Below are positions 16,147 through 28,198 of a stretch of 64,000 bases of DNA, in pieces (the stretch's first letter is position 1; each line of letters starts with the position of its first letter). Below the pieces are notes generated by a model. It was not told the origin of the DNA. It made no database searches and worked only from the letters and a program-made list of their open reading frames with translations. Where the stretch lies: NCBI RefSeq assembly GCF_023923205.1, contig NZ_CP099490.1, forward strand, positions 1,178,001 to 1,242,000. Direction: 5' to 3'. The position numbers were made by a program, and so were the translations under genes. The DNA is from Ornithinimicrobium cryptoxanthini. Lineage in GTDB: Bacteria; Actinomycetota; Actinomycetes; Actinomycetales; Dermatophilaceae.

Positions 16147-17415
16147 TCAGGGGATGATGCGCTCCTGCCAGACCTGCGGGTAGCCGGGCAGGTCCTCGCC
16201 ACCGAACTTGGCGTAGTGACCGTCGGGCATCCCCTCATTCGCGGCCAGGTAGTCGGCGCGCTCGGCCTCGGTGATCGGAGTCTGCGGGAGCACCCACTCG
16301 GCCGGGATCTCCTCACCAGCGAAGATCTTCTCCAGCGCCAGCAGCGGGGTGCGCCACTGGAAGTTGGAGTAGACCGGGGCCAGACCGGTCAGACCGGTCT
16401 CCTCCCACTTGCGCAGGAAACTCATCTCGTCCTCACCGGTCATGACCGGGTAGTCCACGCCAGCGTCCTCGAACGCCTCGATGGCGGCGACGGCGCCGTC
16501 GCCGGCGTCCATCCAGACACCCTGCACGTCGCCCGTGGCCAGCTCGTCGCTGATGATCTTCTTGATCTCGGTCGGGTCGGCGCCGGTGAAGTAGTCGGTC
16601 GCCTCGATGCCGTTCTCACCGAAGATCTTCTCTGCCGCCGCCCAGCGGTGCTCCAGCACGTCGACGCCGGGCAGGATGCGCAGCGCGACGACCTTGTCGC
16701 CCTCCTGGAGGTTGTCCACCAGGAACTCGGCGGTGTCGATGCCCCACGCGTAGCCACCGATCGGGTGGATGAACGTCGTGGCGCAGTCGGTCTCGACACC
16801 GCGGTCGAAGACCACGACCGGCTTGCCGGTGTCACAGGCCCGCTCCACGGCCGGGGTCATCGCCGCGGTCGAGTTGGGTGAGATGACGAAGGCGTCGCAC
16901 TGACCCTCGGCGATGAAGTAGTCGATGTCAGCGATCTGGGTGTTGTCGTCGTCCTGCGCGTCACGGGTCTCCATCTCGGAGATGACGCCGGAGTCCTGCA
17001 GCACCTTGAGCTGCTCGTTCATCGTGATCCAGCCGGTCTGCCGCCACGGGTTGCCGATGGAGGCGTTAGAGAAGCAGACCTTGTGGGGGCCCTCGGCGGC
17101 AAACTCCGAGGTGTCGGTCATCGGACCGTCGATGTATTGCAGGTAGGGCTGGTTGGCGTCGCCCTCGAAGGTGGCCGAACGCTGCTCGTACTGCGTGTCG
17201 TAGACGGCCTGGTCGAACCACTCGTCCGAGGACGCTTCCTCATCAGTCGGTTCGTCCTCGGTGGACTCACCGTCGTCGGGGGCGTCGTCTGCTGGCGCGT
17301 CGTCTGCGGACTCGGCGACCGAGGGGTCGTCGAGCGAGTCATCGGTGGAGCACGCCGCCAGCATGGCCAGCGCCGCCACGGCCGCCACGGGGGCGGTCAA
17401 CATCTTTCTGCGCAT
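16147..17415 (-). CDS. Sugar ABC transporter substrate-binding lipoprotein (periplasmic-binding type 1)
   Basis: 422 residues. The signal MRRKMLTAPVAAVAALAMLAAC ends at a lipobox (LAAC), followed by an Asp/Glu-rich linker of about 60 residues. The binding fold shows KVCFSNASIGNPWRQTG, DAFVISPNS, GKPVVVFDRGVET and GVWMDAGDGAVAAIEAF, typical of ribose/inositol/rhizopine-binding proteins. It captures a sugar or polyol outside the cell for the two permeases and ATPase encoded upstream. ATGA overlap with the permease stop; SD AGGAGAG. It is last of the four transport genes, an unusual order. The ligand is unknown. Confidence 0.9.
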   Translation of the reverse strand: MRRKMLTAPVAAVAALAMLAACSTDDSLDDPSVAESADDAPADDAPDDGESTEDEPTDEEASSDEWFDQAVYDTQYEQRSATFEGDANQPYLQYIDGPMTDTSEFAAEGPHKVCFSNASIGNPWRQTGWITMNEQLKVLQDSGVISEMETRDAQDDDNTQIADIDYFIAEGQCDAFVISPNSTAAMTPAVERACDTGKPVVVFDRGVETDCATTFIHPIGGYAWGIDTAEFLVDNLQEGDKVVALRILPGVDVLEHRWAAAEKIFGENGIEATDYFTGADPTEIKKIISDELATGDVQGVWMDAGDGAVAAIEAFEDAGVDYPVMTGEDEMSFLRKWEETGLTGLAPVYSNFQWRTPLLALEKIFAGEEIPAEWVLPQTPITEAERADYLAANEGMPDGHYAKFGGEDLPGYPQVWQERIIP

Positions 17416-18551
17416 CAGTTCTCTCCTGTGGTGGTGCCCGTCTCGGGCTGGGTGGGACCGGTGGAGTCCCCGGCGGGAGTGCCGGGAGTGTGGGGGGTGG
17501 ATGGGTCACGGCGGCGGGGGCGCAGCCCGGCGCGCCAGGCCTTCCCGGCCGCAGCGACCGCGAGGATGATGATGACGCCCTGCACGGTGTCCCGCCAGGT
17601 CGAGGCGATGCCGGCGAAGTTGAGCAGGGTGAAGAGCAGCTCCAGCGCGAAGGCGCCCGCCGCGGCCGACAGGACCCAGCCGCGACCGCCGCCGAGGACG
17701 ACGCCACCGAGGACGACCGCGGTGATCGCGGTGAACTCGTAGCCGCGCCCGACCGAGGGGTGCACTCCGGCATAGCCCACCAGGATGATGCCGGCGACGG
17801 TGGCGGCCAGCGAGGAGAGGATGAACGCGCGTGTCTTGACCCACCACACGGGGGCGCCGGCCAGGTGGGTGGCGTCCGGGTTGTCACCAGCGGCGACCAG
17901 GGTGCGCCCCCAGGGCCGGCGCATCAGCAGGGTCGCGGCGACCGCGAGGACGACGAAGATGATCGCGGGATAGGGGATGATCTCCAGGACCGGCACGTCG
18001 CGGATGCCGCCGCGCCCGATCTGGCGGAAGCTGTCGACCGGGTTGCCGGTGGCGGCGCCGCCGGTCCAGTACATGACCAGCCCGTAGATCGCGAGCATGG
18101 TGCCGAGGGTGACGATGAAGCTCGGGACCCGCAGCAGCGTGGTGACCAGGCCGTTGACCAGGCCGACCAGGGCGCCGAGGGCAAACATCAGGAGCACGAC
18201 CGGCAGGATTCTGGACTCGTCCTGACCGATCAGGTTGCCCGAGACGATCACCTGCAGGGTCACGACCGAGCCCATGGACAGGTCGAACTCGCCGGAGACG
18301 ATCACGAAGTACTGCCCCATGGCCGCGATCGCGATCGGTGCGGTGCGGCCGACGAAGCGGATGAGCGAGCCGGGCTCGCCGAAGTTGGGGTTCTGGATCA
18401 CGATGGCGATCAGCAGCAGGCCGACCAGGATGAAGACGGCACCACCGGGGGTGCCGAGCGTGCGGGCGAGGCGCTGGAGCCAGCTGCCCTGCCGCTCTGC
18501 GAGCAGGACAGGCGCTTCGCCGGTCGGGGTGCCCAGGGTGCTGGTGCTCAT
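17415..18551 (-). CDS. Sugar ABC transporter permease (RbsC/BPD_transp_2 type)
   Basis: 378 residues. A cytoplasmic N-terminal stretch of about 35 residues is followed by 8-10 hydrophobic spans. VVTLQVIVSGNLIG, GALVGLVNGLVTTLLRVPSFIVTLGTMLAIYGLV and NPDATHLAGAPVWWVKTRAFILSSLAATVAGII are the conserved permease EAA-like regions of ribose-type importers, and the C-terminal part has GYEFTAITAVVLGGVVLGGGRG. It pairs with the homologous permease that overlaps it (ATGA at 18548-18551) to form a heterodimeric channel. Confidence 0.92.
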   Translation of the reverse strand: MSTSTLGTPTGEAPVLLAERQGSWLQRLARTLGTPGGAVFILVGLLLIAIVIQNPNFGEPGSLIRFVGRTAPIAIAAMGQYFVIVSGEFDLSMGSVVTLQVIVSGNLIGQDESRILPVVLLMFALGALVGLVNGLVTTLLRVPSFIVTLGTMLAIYGLVMYWTGGAATGNPVDSFRQIGRGGIRDVPVLEIIPYPAIIFVVLAVAATLLMRRPWGRTLVAAGDNPDATHLAGAPVWWVKTRAFILSSLAATVAGIILVGYAGVHPSVGRGYEFTAITAVVLGGVVLGGGRGWVLSAAAGAFALELLFTLLNFAGIASTWRDTVQGVIIILAVAAAGKAWRAGLRPRRRDPSTPHTPGTPAGDSTGPTQPETGTTTGEN

Positions 18552-19572
18552 CGTGCCTCCTGGAGGGCGGTGTCGGTCAGGGACTGCTTGCCGAACCGGG
18601 CGGGGCGCTGACCGGCGGTGCGGCGGGCATAGACGGCGACGGCGGCCACGATGACGATCCCGCGCACGACGTCCTTGAGGAACGGGTTGACCTCCATGAC
18701 GCCCATCACGTTGTCCATGACCGCAAAGATGGCCACGCCGCCGAGCGTGCCCAGGATGTTGCCCTTGCCGCCGGCGAGGACCGTGCCGCCCAGGACGACG
18801 GCCGCGATCGACATCAGGTCGTAGCCGCCCTGGGAGCCGATCGTCGGGCTGCCGACGCTGAGCCGGGCGAGCAGCAGCAGCCCGGCCATGCCCGCCAGGA
18901 CGGAGCACAGCACGTGGGCCATCACCACCGGACTGGCGGTGCGGATGCCGGACATCCGGGCCACCTCCCGGTTGCCGCCCACCGCATAGAGGTGGTGGCC
19001 GGCGCGGGTGCGGCGCAGCAGCAGGATGACCAGGGCCGCGCAGCCGAGCATGATCAGCGTCGAGACCGGCACCGGCCCGATGTTGGTGGCACCGATGAGC
19101 CGGAAGTCACGTGGGGCGGACCCGGCCGATCCCTTGTAGTTGGTGCCCAGGTAGCCCGCCAGGATCAGCCCCATGCCCAGGGTGGCGATGAATCCGTGCA
19201 CGTCCAGCAGCGCCACGATCAGCCCGTTGGCCAGCCCGATCAGGGCCGATACTCCCAGGGCGACGGCGACGCCGAGGACGATGTTGCTGGTCTGCCCGGC
19301 CATCGTCGTGCCCGCGACCAGGCTGGTCAGGCTGGTGACATAGGGGACCGACAGGTCCAGGCTGCCGGCGAGGATCACCAACGTCTGGCCGATGGCGATA
19401 AAGCCCAGGATGGAGGTGCCGGTCAGGATCGCGGAGATGTTCCCGGGGCTGAAGAAGTTCCGTCCGGCCATCGCGGTGAGGATCGTGCCGGCGACCAGGG
19501 TCAGGGCCAGCACGATGAAGACGATGCCGGTCGAGGTGAGCGGCACGCTGCGACGACGGGTGGCGGGCGTGC

Positions 19573-19576
<4 letters not shown>
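18548..19576 (-). CDS. Sugar ABC transporter permease (RbsC/BPD_transp_2 type)
   Basis: 342 residues, homologous to the downstream permease but shorter at the N-terminus. Diagnostic stretches are GNISAILTGTSILGFIAIGQTLVILAGSLDLS, ANGLIVALLDVHGFIATLGMGLILAGY, GGNREVARMSGIRTASPVVMAHVLCSVLAGMAGLLLLARL and GGYDLMSIAAVVLGGTVLAGGKGN. It is an integral membrane subunit. It overlaps the ATPase stop and the next permease start by 4 bases each, so all four transport genes are translationally coupled. Confidence 0.92.
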
Positions 19577-21162
<1,586 letters not shown>

Positions 21163-21168
21163 GCCTGG

Positions 21169-21198
21169 ACTATGTCACGGATCACACACTTCTGTCGA
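21169..21198 (-). promoter_or_regulatory. Promoter of the sugar importer operon (leaderless)
   Basis: Minus strand: -35 TCGACA (21198-21193), spacer 18, -10 CATAGT (21174-21169), then 6 bases to the GTG at 21162. It lies in the 50-base space between the operon and the divergent ROK gene, where the ROK protein would be expected to bind. Confidence 0.6.
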
Positions 21199-21212
21199 GT
21201 GCTAGTCAAAAG

Positions 21213-22412
21213 TTGCCAGTTGAGGGTTCTGAAGTGCCGTGGTTCACTTCGGTGGTGCGCACGAGCGATGTGTTCGACCTGCTCCGGGACGGCCGGCCGC
21301 GAACGCGTGCCCAGCTCGCGGAGTCGAGCGGTCTGGCCAGGTCCACGATCGCGGCCCGGGTCGACGTGCTGATGAAGCTCGGTCTGGTGGCGCCCTACGG
21401 CGATGGCCGCTCCACCGGGGGTCGGCCCCCCTCACTGTTTGCGTTGAACCCTGCCGCCCGGGTCGTGGTGGGCGTCGACGTCGGCGCCACGCACGCGGTG
21501 GCAGCGATGTGCGACCTCTCGGGGGCCGTGCTGAGCGAGCACCGCTCCGATCTTGATGTGGCCAGTGGGCCCGAGGAGGTGCTCGGGTGGGTCAGCGCAA
21601 CGGTCGGGCAGCTGCTGGCTGAGACGGGTCGACCGGCGGCGGATCTGGCCGCGATCGGCATCGGGCTGCCCGGTCCTGTGGAGCACTCCACCGGCCGGCC
21701 CATGAACCCGCCGATCATGCCCGGCTGGGACCGGTTCGACGTGCCCGGGCGGGTCCAGCGGGACTATCCGGTGCCGGTCCTGATCGACAACGACGTCAAC
21801 ATCATGGCGCTGGGTGAGCAGCAGACCCACTTCACCGATGTCGACGACCTGGTCCTGATCAAGGTCGCAACCGGGATCGGAGCCGGCATCATCAGCGGGG
21901 GCTCGCTGCAGCGCGGGGCGCAGGGCACCGCGGGTGACCTCGGCCATGTGCGGGTGCTGCGTGGCGCGGGCGTGCTCTGCCGGTGCGGCAACGAGGGCTG
22001 TCTCGAGGCGGTGGCGGCCGGTCCGGCACTGGCCGCGAGACTGCGTGAGCAGGGCCGGGACGTGCAGACCACGCAGGACGTGGTTGACCTGGTGCGGGCG
22101 GGAGACCTGGCTGCGCTCCACGAGATCCGGCAGGCGGGGCGGGACATCGGTGAGGTGCTGGCCACGATGGTCAACCTGATCAACCCCTCCGTCGTAGTGA
22201 TCGGTGGGCGGCTGGCAAACTCCGGCGAGCACCTGCTGGCGGGAATCCGTGAGGTCGTCTACCTGCGGTCCCTGCCGCTGGCCACGCAGTCGCTGCGGGT
22301 GGTCTCGTCCCGGGCCGGTGCAGAGGCCGGTGTGCTCGGCGCTGCCTCGATGGCGATCACCCACGTGCTGTCACCGGAGTCGATCGAGGCTGCCAGCGCT
22401 GCCGTCGGTTGA
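21213..22412 (+). CDS. ROK-family transcriptional regulator
   Basis: 399 residues. An N-terminal winged helix (SDVFDLLRDGRPRTRAQLAESSGLARSTIAARVDVL) is followed by an actin-fold ROK domain: VVGVDVGATHAVAAMCD (phosphate-1), IGIGLPGPVEHSTG, PVLIDNDVNIMALGE, KVATGIGAGIISGG and the zinc motif CRCGNEGCLEAVAAG. It is divergent from the importer operon and most likely represses it until the sugar or its phosphate binds. The start is uncertain: TTG 21213 or GTG 21234; neither has a clear SD. Confidence 0.9.
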   Translation: MPVEGSEVPWFTSVVRTSDVFDLLRDGRPRTRAQLAESSGLARSTIAARVDVLMKLGLVAPYGDGRSTGGRPPSLFALNPAARVVVGVDVGATHAVAAMCDLSGAVLSEHRSDLDVASGPEEVLGWVSATVGQLLAETGRPAADLAAIGIGLPGPVEHSTGRPMNPPIMPGWDRFDVPGRVQRDYPVPVLIDNDVNIMALGEQQTHFTDVDDLVLIKVATGIGAGIISGGSLQRGAQGTAGDLGHVRVLRGAGVLCRCGNEGCLEAVAAGPALAARLREQGRDVQTTQDVVDLVRAGDLAALHEIRQAGRDIGEVLATMVNLINPSVVVIGGRLANSGEHLLAGIREVVYLRSLPLATQSLRVVSSRAGAEAGVLGAASMAITHVLSPESIEAASAAVG

Positions 22413-22513
22413 GCCGGGCGAGGGTTGGCCGGATCCTGGCGGGTTGGTCGGAACATGGGGTTGGTCGGATCTCGTCTGCGGTGCCTGTCGGCGTTTGTCC
22501 GGACCGGCCGCCG

Positions 22514-22780
22514 TCAGCCGGGCTCGCCGCGCGCCTTGCGCCGGGCGACGACCACCAGGTTGATGACGGCGACCACGGCCAGCACGGCGAGCGCCACCGT
22601 GATCCAGGTGTCGCCGTCGTTGACCAGCGACCACACCACCCCCACGACGCACACGAGCAGTCCGAACGTTGCCAGGACCAGGCGCAGCGTCAGGGCGCTG
22701 TGGGCTGGTGACGCCCCACCGATCCCAGCGGTCGGGTCGTGATAGTCCGGCCTGCCGCGGCCGCGTCGGTGCTCAGCCAT
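22514..22780 (-). CDS. Small two-TM membrane protein, DUF6343-like
   Basis: 88 residues. A basic N-terminus (MAEHRRGRGRPDYHD) and S-A-L-T-L-R-L-V-L-A lead into two hydrophobic spans (VLATFGLLVCVVGVVWSLV and WITVALAVLAVVAVINLVVVA), then a basic tail. The S-x-L-x-L-R-L-x-L motif before the first TM resembles DUF6343, an actinobacterial family of unknown function. It is convergent with the ROK gene. Confidence 0.6.
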   Translation of the reverse strand: MAEHRRGRGRPDYHDPTAGIGGASPAHSALTLRLVLATFGLLVCVVGVVWSLVNDGDTWITVALAVLAVVAVINLVVVARRKARGEPG

Positions 22781-22829
22781 GCCTCAGCGTCGCCCAGAAG
22801 GTGCCGCCCGGCAACCTCGGACGGCTGGG

Positions 22830-22960
22830 GAGTGCAGGTGCACGCTGGGGCCGGTGACACGCCGGGCGTGACCGGCTGGCGAGTGCAGGTGCACGCTGTG
22901 GCCGGTGACACGCCCGCCCCGACCCGCTGGAGAGTGCACGTGCACGCTGGGGCCGGCGCG
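22830..22960. repeat. 51-bp tandem repeat, three copies
   Basis: Copies begin at 22830, 22881 and 22932, each opening with GAGTGCAGGTGCACGCTG (third copy GAGTGCACGTGCACGCTG) and followed by a GGGGCCGG segment. The period is exactly 51. Each copy contains GTGCANGTGCAC, a palindromic core. The array ends at the stop of the subtilase gene and has no unique spacers, so it is not a CRISPR. Confidence 0.85.
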
Positions 22961-25300
22961 TTAGGGCCGCAGCAGACGGAGCTCGTCCTGGACCGCGGTG
23001 GAGACCGCGCTGGTGCCACCCAGGATGACGACCGTCGCCGGGTCGAGGCGGTCTAGCTCGGTCCAGGTGACACCGGGGACCGAGCCCTGCTGCGTCAGCA
23101 GGACCGGGTTCTGCTCGTGGCCCGCCATGGCCGCCCCGGCCAGGGCATCGGGCCAGTCCAGACCGGTGGCCAGGAAGACATTGGTCGGCGGTGCGTAGTC
23201 GTGGCTGAGCTCGACGGCCGTCGCATAGCGGTCGGCGCCGGAGATGCGGGTCGTCGGGCCATAGGTGGCGAGCTCGTCCAGCACGGTCTGGGAGATGGTC
23301 GCGGCACCCCCGAGCGCATAGATGTGCTCGGGCGCCAGCCGGGCGAGCTGGCTGCGGGTCTCCGCGGGCAGCGACCCTGGCCGGGTGAGCAGCACCGGCC
23401 CGTCCAGCGCACCGGCCCGAGCGGCGCCTGCGAGGGCGTCGGGGAAGTTCTCTCCGGTAGCGACATAGACGACCGAGGCGCTCAAGAACTCTTCGGCGAT
23501 CATGGCGGCAGTCGCATAGCGGTTCGACCCCGACAGCCTGGTGACCGTGGCGCCGGTCAGCGCCCCCACCTCGTCCAGCACCGCCTGCGAGATCGCCGCG
23601 GTGCCGCCGAACAGGAACACCTGGTCGGGGGCGAGTCGGGACAGCTCTGACTGGGTGGTGACGGGCAGGGAACCGAGCCGGGTGAGCAGCACGGGTGCTC
23701 CCTCGCTGCCCGCCAGCGCCGCACCGACCAGGGCGTCGGGATAGTCCTGCCCGGTGGCGAGGAAGACCGTGCCGGCCCCGGCCGGGTGTGCCGCCTGCGA
23801 GATGGCCGCTGCCGTGGCATACCTGTCGGCTCCCGCGAGGCGTATGACGTCGGGCCCGGAGCCGATCAGAGCCAGGGCATCGAGTCGCCCCTCGCCGAAG
23901 GCATTGTTGTTGCCGCTGGTGCCACCGCACTGGCTGTTGGCCGTGTCGACCGCCGTCCCGTCGAGGAGCGCTCGGGTGCCGGTCACGTCCCCGACCATGG
24001 CGGGGTCGGCCGACCAGAGCAGCGCGACTGCCCCCGCCACGTGCGGGGAGGCCATGGACGTGCCGCTGCCGGACACGTAGAGGTCGCCGGGGTAGGCCGA
24101 GCGCACCGAAGTGCCCGGCGCCGAGATGTCGGGCTTGATCGCCCCGTCCTGGCCGACGCCACGGCTCGAGGTGGTCGCGATGGTGTGGGACTGGGTGTAG
24201 TTGCCGACCGAGTAGTTGATGGTGCGGCTGCCGGGCGATGAGGAGGTGTTGCAGGAGGGACCGCTGTTGCCGTTGGCGAAGACGGCGAACTGGCCCGACG
24301 CCGCCCACGCGAGGGAGATGTCCTCCATAAACGGTGAGTTCGAGGGGTTGGTCGAGCCCCAGGAGTTGTTGATGATGTGGGGGCGCAGGTCGGGACGCGC
24401 GGCGGTGCCAGCCAGGTTGGTGGGCGCCAGGGTCCACTCGCCGGAGGCGATCAGCGCAGCATCGTTGGGGCAACAGCCGTTGGCGGCGACCCAGCGTGCG
24501 CCCGGTGCGACACCGATCTGGTTGCCCCCGCCGTCGTCGCCGACCATCGTGCCGGTGACGTGGGTGCCGTGACCGTCCGGGTCGTGGGGTGCGCTCGGGT
24601 CGCCGTGCCCCGCGTTGAACCAGTTGTAGTTGTGGTCCACCGAGGCACCCGTGCTGCCGCGATACTGGTTGACCAGAGCCGGGTGGTCCCACTGCACCCC
24701 GCTGTCGATGCTCGCGACCACGATGCCCTCGCCGGTGGTGCCGCTGGCCCACACGTCGTCGGCGTTGATGTCGGCGATGCCCCACTCGATGGCCTGCGGG
24801 GCCGGTGTCCCGACCGCGTCGAGACCGGCCTCGGGAGGAGCGACCGCGAAGGTGGGATAGAGCCGCTGGACGTCGGTGTCGGCAGCCAGGCTGGCCACGA
24901 GCTCGGCGTCACCGTCCGTGACACGGATCGCGTTGGTGACGTGGAAGGACTGATAGTCCGCGCCGCTGGCGTCCAGCTCAGCACGCACCTCGGCCTGACT
25001 GGACGCTGCCGTCGAGGTCAGCCGGTCATAGACCCACTGTCCGCGCGCCTCCCAGTCCTCGATCGCGGCGGCAGGGGAGAGGTCCGGGCGCTCGGGGAAG
25101 TAGACCCAGAAGTCGGCCGTGCCGTCCCGTTCGAGCTCGGCGGTGACTGCGGCGTCCACGCGCTCATCCGGCGCGAGACCGGCGGCGGTAGGTGGTGGGC
25201 CTGCTGCGCCGCCCTGGGCGGAGAGTGCGCCACCGAGGACGAGCGAGGCGCCGGCCAGTCCGGCGAGCAGGCGGCGGACAGATCCGGATCGATGGGACAT
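22961..25300 (-). CDS. Secreted S8 subtilase with three C-terminal CWB2 cell-wall-binding repeats
   Basis: 779 residues. A Sec signal peptide (RRLLAGLAGASLVLGGALSAQG) is followed by an inhibitor-like propeptide (about 45-165). The S8 domain has D199 (ASIDSG), H244 (DGHGTHVTG), oxyanion Asn in NNSWGS and S415 (GTSMASPHVAG). Residues about 485-779 hold three CWB2 repeats, each with R-L/I-x-G-x-x-R-Y-A-T-A, D-x-P-D-A-L and P-V-L-L-T. It should be exported and bind cell-wall polymer while degrading protein. SD GGAGGT is well placed before ATG 25300. It is a single gene flanked by the 51-bp array. Confidence 0.92.
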   Translation of the reverse strand: MSHRSGSVRRLLAGLAGASLVLGGALSAQGGAAGPPPTAAGLAPDERVDAAVTAELERDGTADFWVYFPERPDLSPAAAIEDWEARGQWVYDRLTSTAASSQAEVRAELDASGADYQSFHVTNAIRVTDGDAELVASLAADTDVQRLYPTFAVAPPEAGLDAVGTPAPQAIEWGIADINADDVWASGTTGEGIVVASIDSGVQWDHPALVNQYRGSTGASVDHNYNWFNAGHGDPSAPHDPDGHGTHVTGTMVGDDGGGNQIGVAPGARWVAANGCCPNDAALIASGEWTLAPTNLAGTAARPDLRPHIINNSWGSTNPSNSPFMEDISLAWAASGQFAVFANGNSGPSCNTSSSPGSRTINYSVGNYTQSHTIATTSSRGVGQDGAIKPDISAPGTSVRSAYPGDLYVSGSGTSMASPHVAGAVALLWSADPAMVGDVTGTRALLDGTAVDTANSQCGGTSGNNNAFGEGRLDALALIGSGPDVIRLAGADRYATAAAISQAAHPAGAGTVFLATGQDYPDALVGAALAGSEGAPVLLTRLGSLPVTTQSELSRLAPDQVFLFGGTAAISQAVLDEVGALTGATVTRLSGSNRYATAAMIAEEFLSASVVYVATGENFPDALAGAARAGALDGPVLLTRPGSLPAETRSQLARLAPEHIYALGGAATISQTVLDELATYGPTTRISGADRYATAVELSHDYAPPTNVFLATGLDWPDALAGAAMAGHEQNPVLLTQQGSVPGVTWTELDRLDPATVVILGGTSAVSTAVQDELRLLRP

Positions 25301-25464
25301 GGTGACCTCCGCGGCCGAGAGCCTGCGCAGCCCTGGTCGGGTCGCTGACCCCAGGCTAGGCCTGTGGAATCCTGTGGGATAGGGCCTGCAGAGGTATTTT
25401 TTCGCGGTGCCCCGTCGCGGCGGTCCGGCGCGGTGCTCCGGGCTGTGGGCATGTCGTGGGTGCG

Positions 25465-26753
<1,289 letters not shown>

Positions 26754-26757
<4 letters not shown>

Positions 26758-28172
26758 CGTGCTCGGACCGCCTTGTCATAGAGGGTGGGGAACCGGCCGT
26801 CGGGGTCATAACGCGCCTTGACCTGCGCATAGTGCTCGCCGTCATAGAGCGCGGCGAAGGTGGCCTCGTCATAGAAGGCCTCGGAGTAGAGCCCCTTGTG
26901 ACCGCCGAGCTCGGTGACCTTGGCCTCGATGGCCCGGTTGACGTCACCGTGCTCGGCGCCGTCCTGGATCGGCACGGCCGACCAGAAGCCGACATTGACG
27001 TATGCCGTGCCTGGTCTCATCGGGTAGAGCGGCCACGGCGTGGGCTGGGTGGGCGCCGACGGCCGCAGCTGCACGGGGCACAGCCAGAGCGGCTCGATCG
27101 GGACGTGCGTCAGGAACCAGTCGAGGAACGGGGCGGTGTGCTCGAGCGGGATCTCGACGTCCTGGACCACGCGCTCCTGAGCGGGGCGGCCGCGCCTGCG
27201 GTCAACGGCAGCGACGACGCCGCGCCGGGCCTCGAAGTCCTGGAGCTTCCAATAGAAGTCGCTGCGCAACAGGCGTCGTGGCCAGAGCCGGCGGATGGCC
27301 GGCACCTGCGCCCCGAAGGCACGTGAGCACCAGAACCAGTCGGTGTCCCAGCGCCACAGATAGTCAGAGGTCGTCAGCACGTCGCGGCGCCGGTGCTGGA
27401 TCGAGCGGTAGTAGATCTGCTGCCCGGTGTAGTCACTGGGCCGCGGCTGCCCTTCGACCGTGTCGGCCCAGCGTCCGAGCGTGAGGTAGGCCTCGGTCCG
27501 GCTGAACACCACGCCGTCGAGGAAGTCGACCTCCTCGCCGTCCCAGTCACGGGTGGCCATGATGTGGGCGATCGCCTCGGCCGTGCGGGACAGCCGGGAG
27601 AAACGGAGGTGCCGCAGCGCGACATACGGCCTGGTGCGCTCGGTCTCGATGGTCAGCGTCAGCGCATAGCCCAGCGACCCATAGCTGTTGGGGAAGGCGT
27701 GGAAGAGGTCGGCCTGCTCGTTGTCCCGGGTCGCGGTGACCACCTCGCCTGTGCCAGTGAGGATCTGCATCGCGGTGACCGACTCGTGCGGCAGCCCGTT
27801 GCGGAAGCTGGTCGACTCGATCCCCAGTCCGGTGACAGCCCCGCCCAGGGTGATCGTCTTGAGCTGGGGGACCACGAGCGGCATCTGTCCGAGGGGGAGG
27901 AGCTCGTCGACCAGTTGTTCGTATGTCGTGAGCCCACCGACCGTGGCCGTGGCGGGTCGGTCGTCGGTCGCCGCAGTGGTCTCCTGGACGCCGGCGAAGG
28001 CGGACAGGTCCAGGCCCGGCTGGTCGTGGCGCTCCCGCGGGCGGAACAGGTTGGAGGTCTTCTTGGCCAGCCGCACCCGGTCCATCGAGCGCACCTGTGC
28101 TGCCGCAGCCGCGCTCGCTCGGGCCAGGTCGGGCGAGGTCATGACCGCCATCTTGGCAGCATCATCTGACAC
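26754..28172 (-). CDS. FAD-binding oxidoreductase, TmsA/BfaA-like (10-methylene fatty acyl reductase)
   Basis: 472 residues from GTG 28172; ATG 28142 (462 residues) is also plausible because CAAGAT lies 7 bases before it. The conserved family start VRLAKKTSNLF is present. An FAD-binding type 4 (PCMH) domain follows: TVGGLTTYEQLVDELLPLGQMPLVVPQLKTITLGGAVTGLGIESTSFRNG. The rest resembles the delta-24 sterol reductase/DWF1 group (HLRFSRLSRTAEAI, RTEAYLTLGRWAD, and a C-terminal EAFYDEATFAALYDGEHYAQVKARYDPDGRFPTLYDK). With its methyltransferase partner it would reduce the 10-methylene group to 10-methyl in membrane lipids. Confidence 0.85.
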
Positions 28173-28198
28173 GTGCCCGGAGTGTCTGGCAGCCCGGC

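Noticed and set aside
22830..22960. CRISPR array
   Set aside because: Three head-to-tail copies of a 51-bp unit with no unique spacers and no cas genes.
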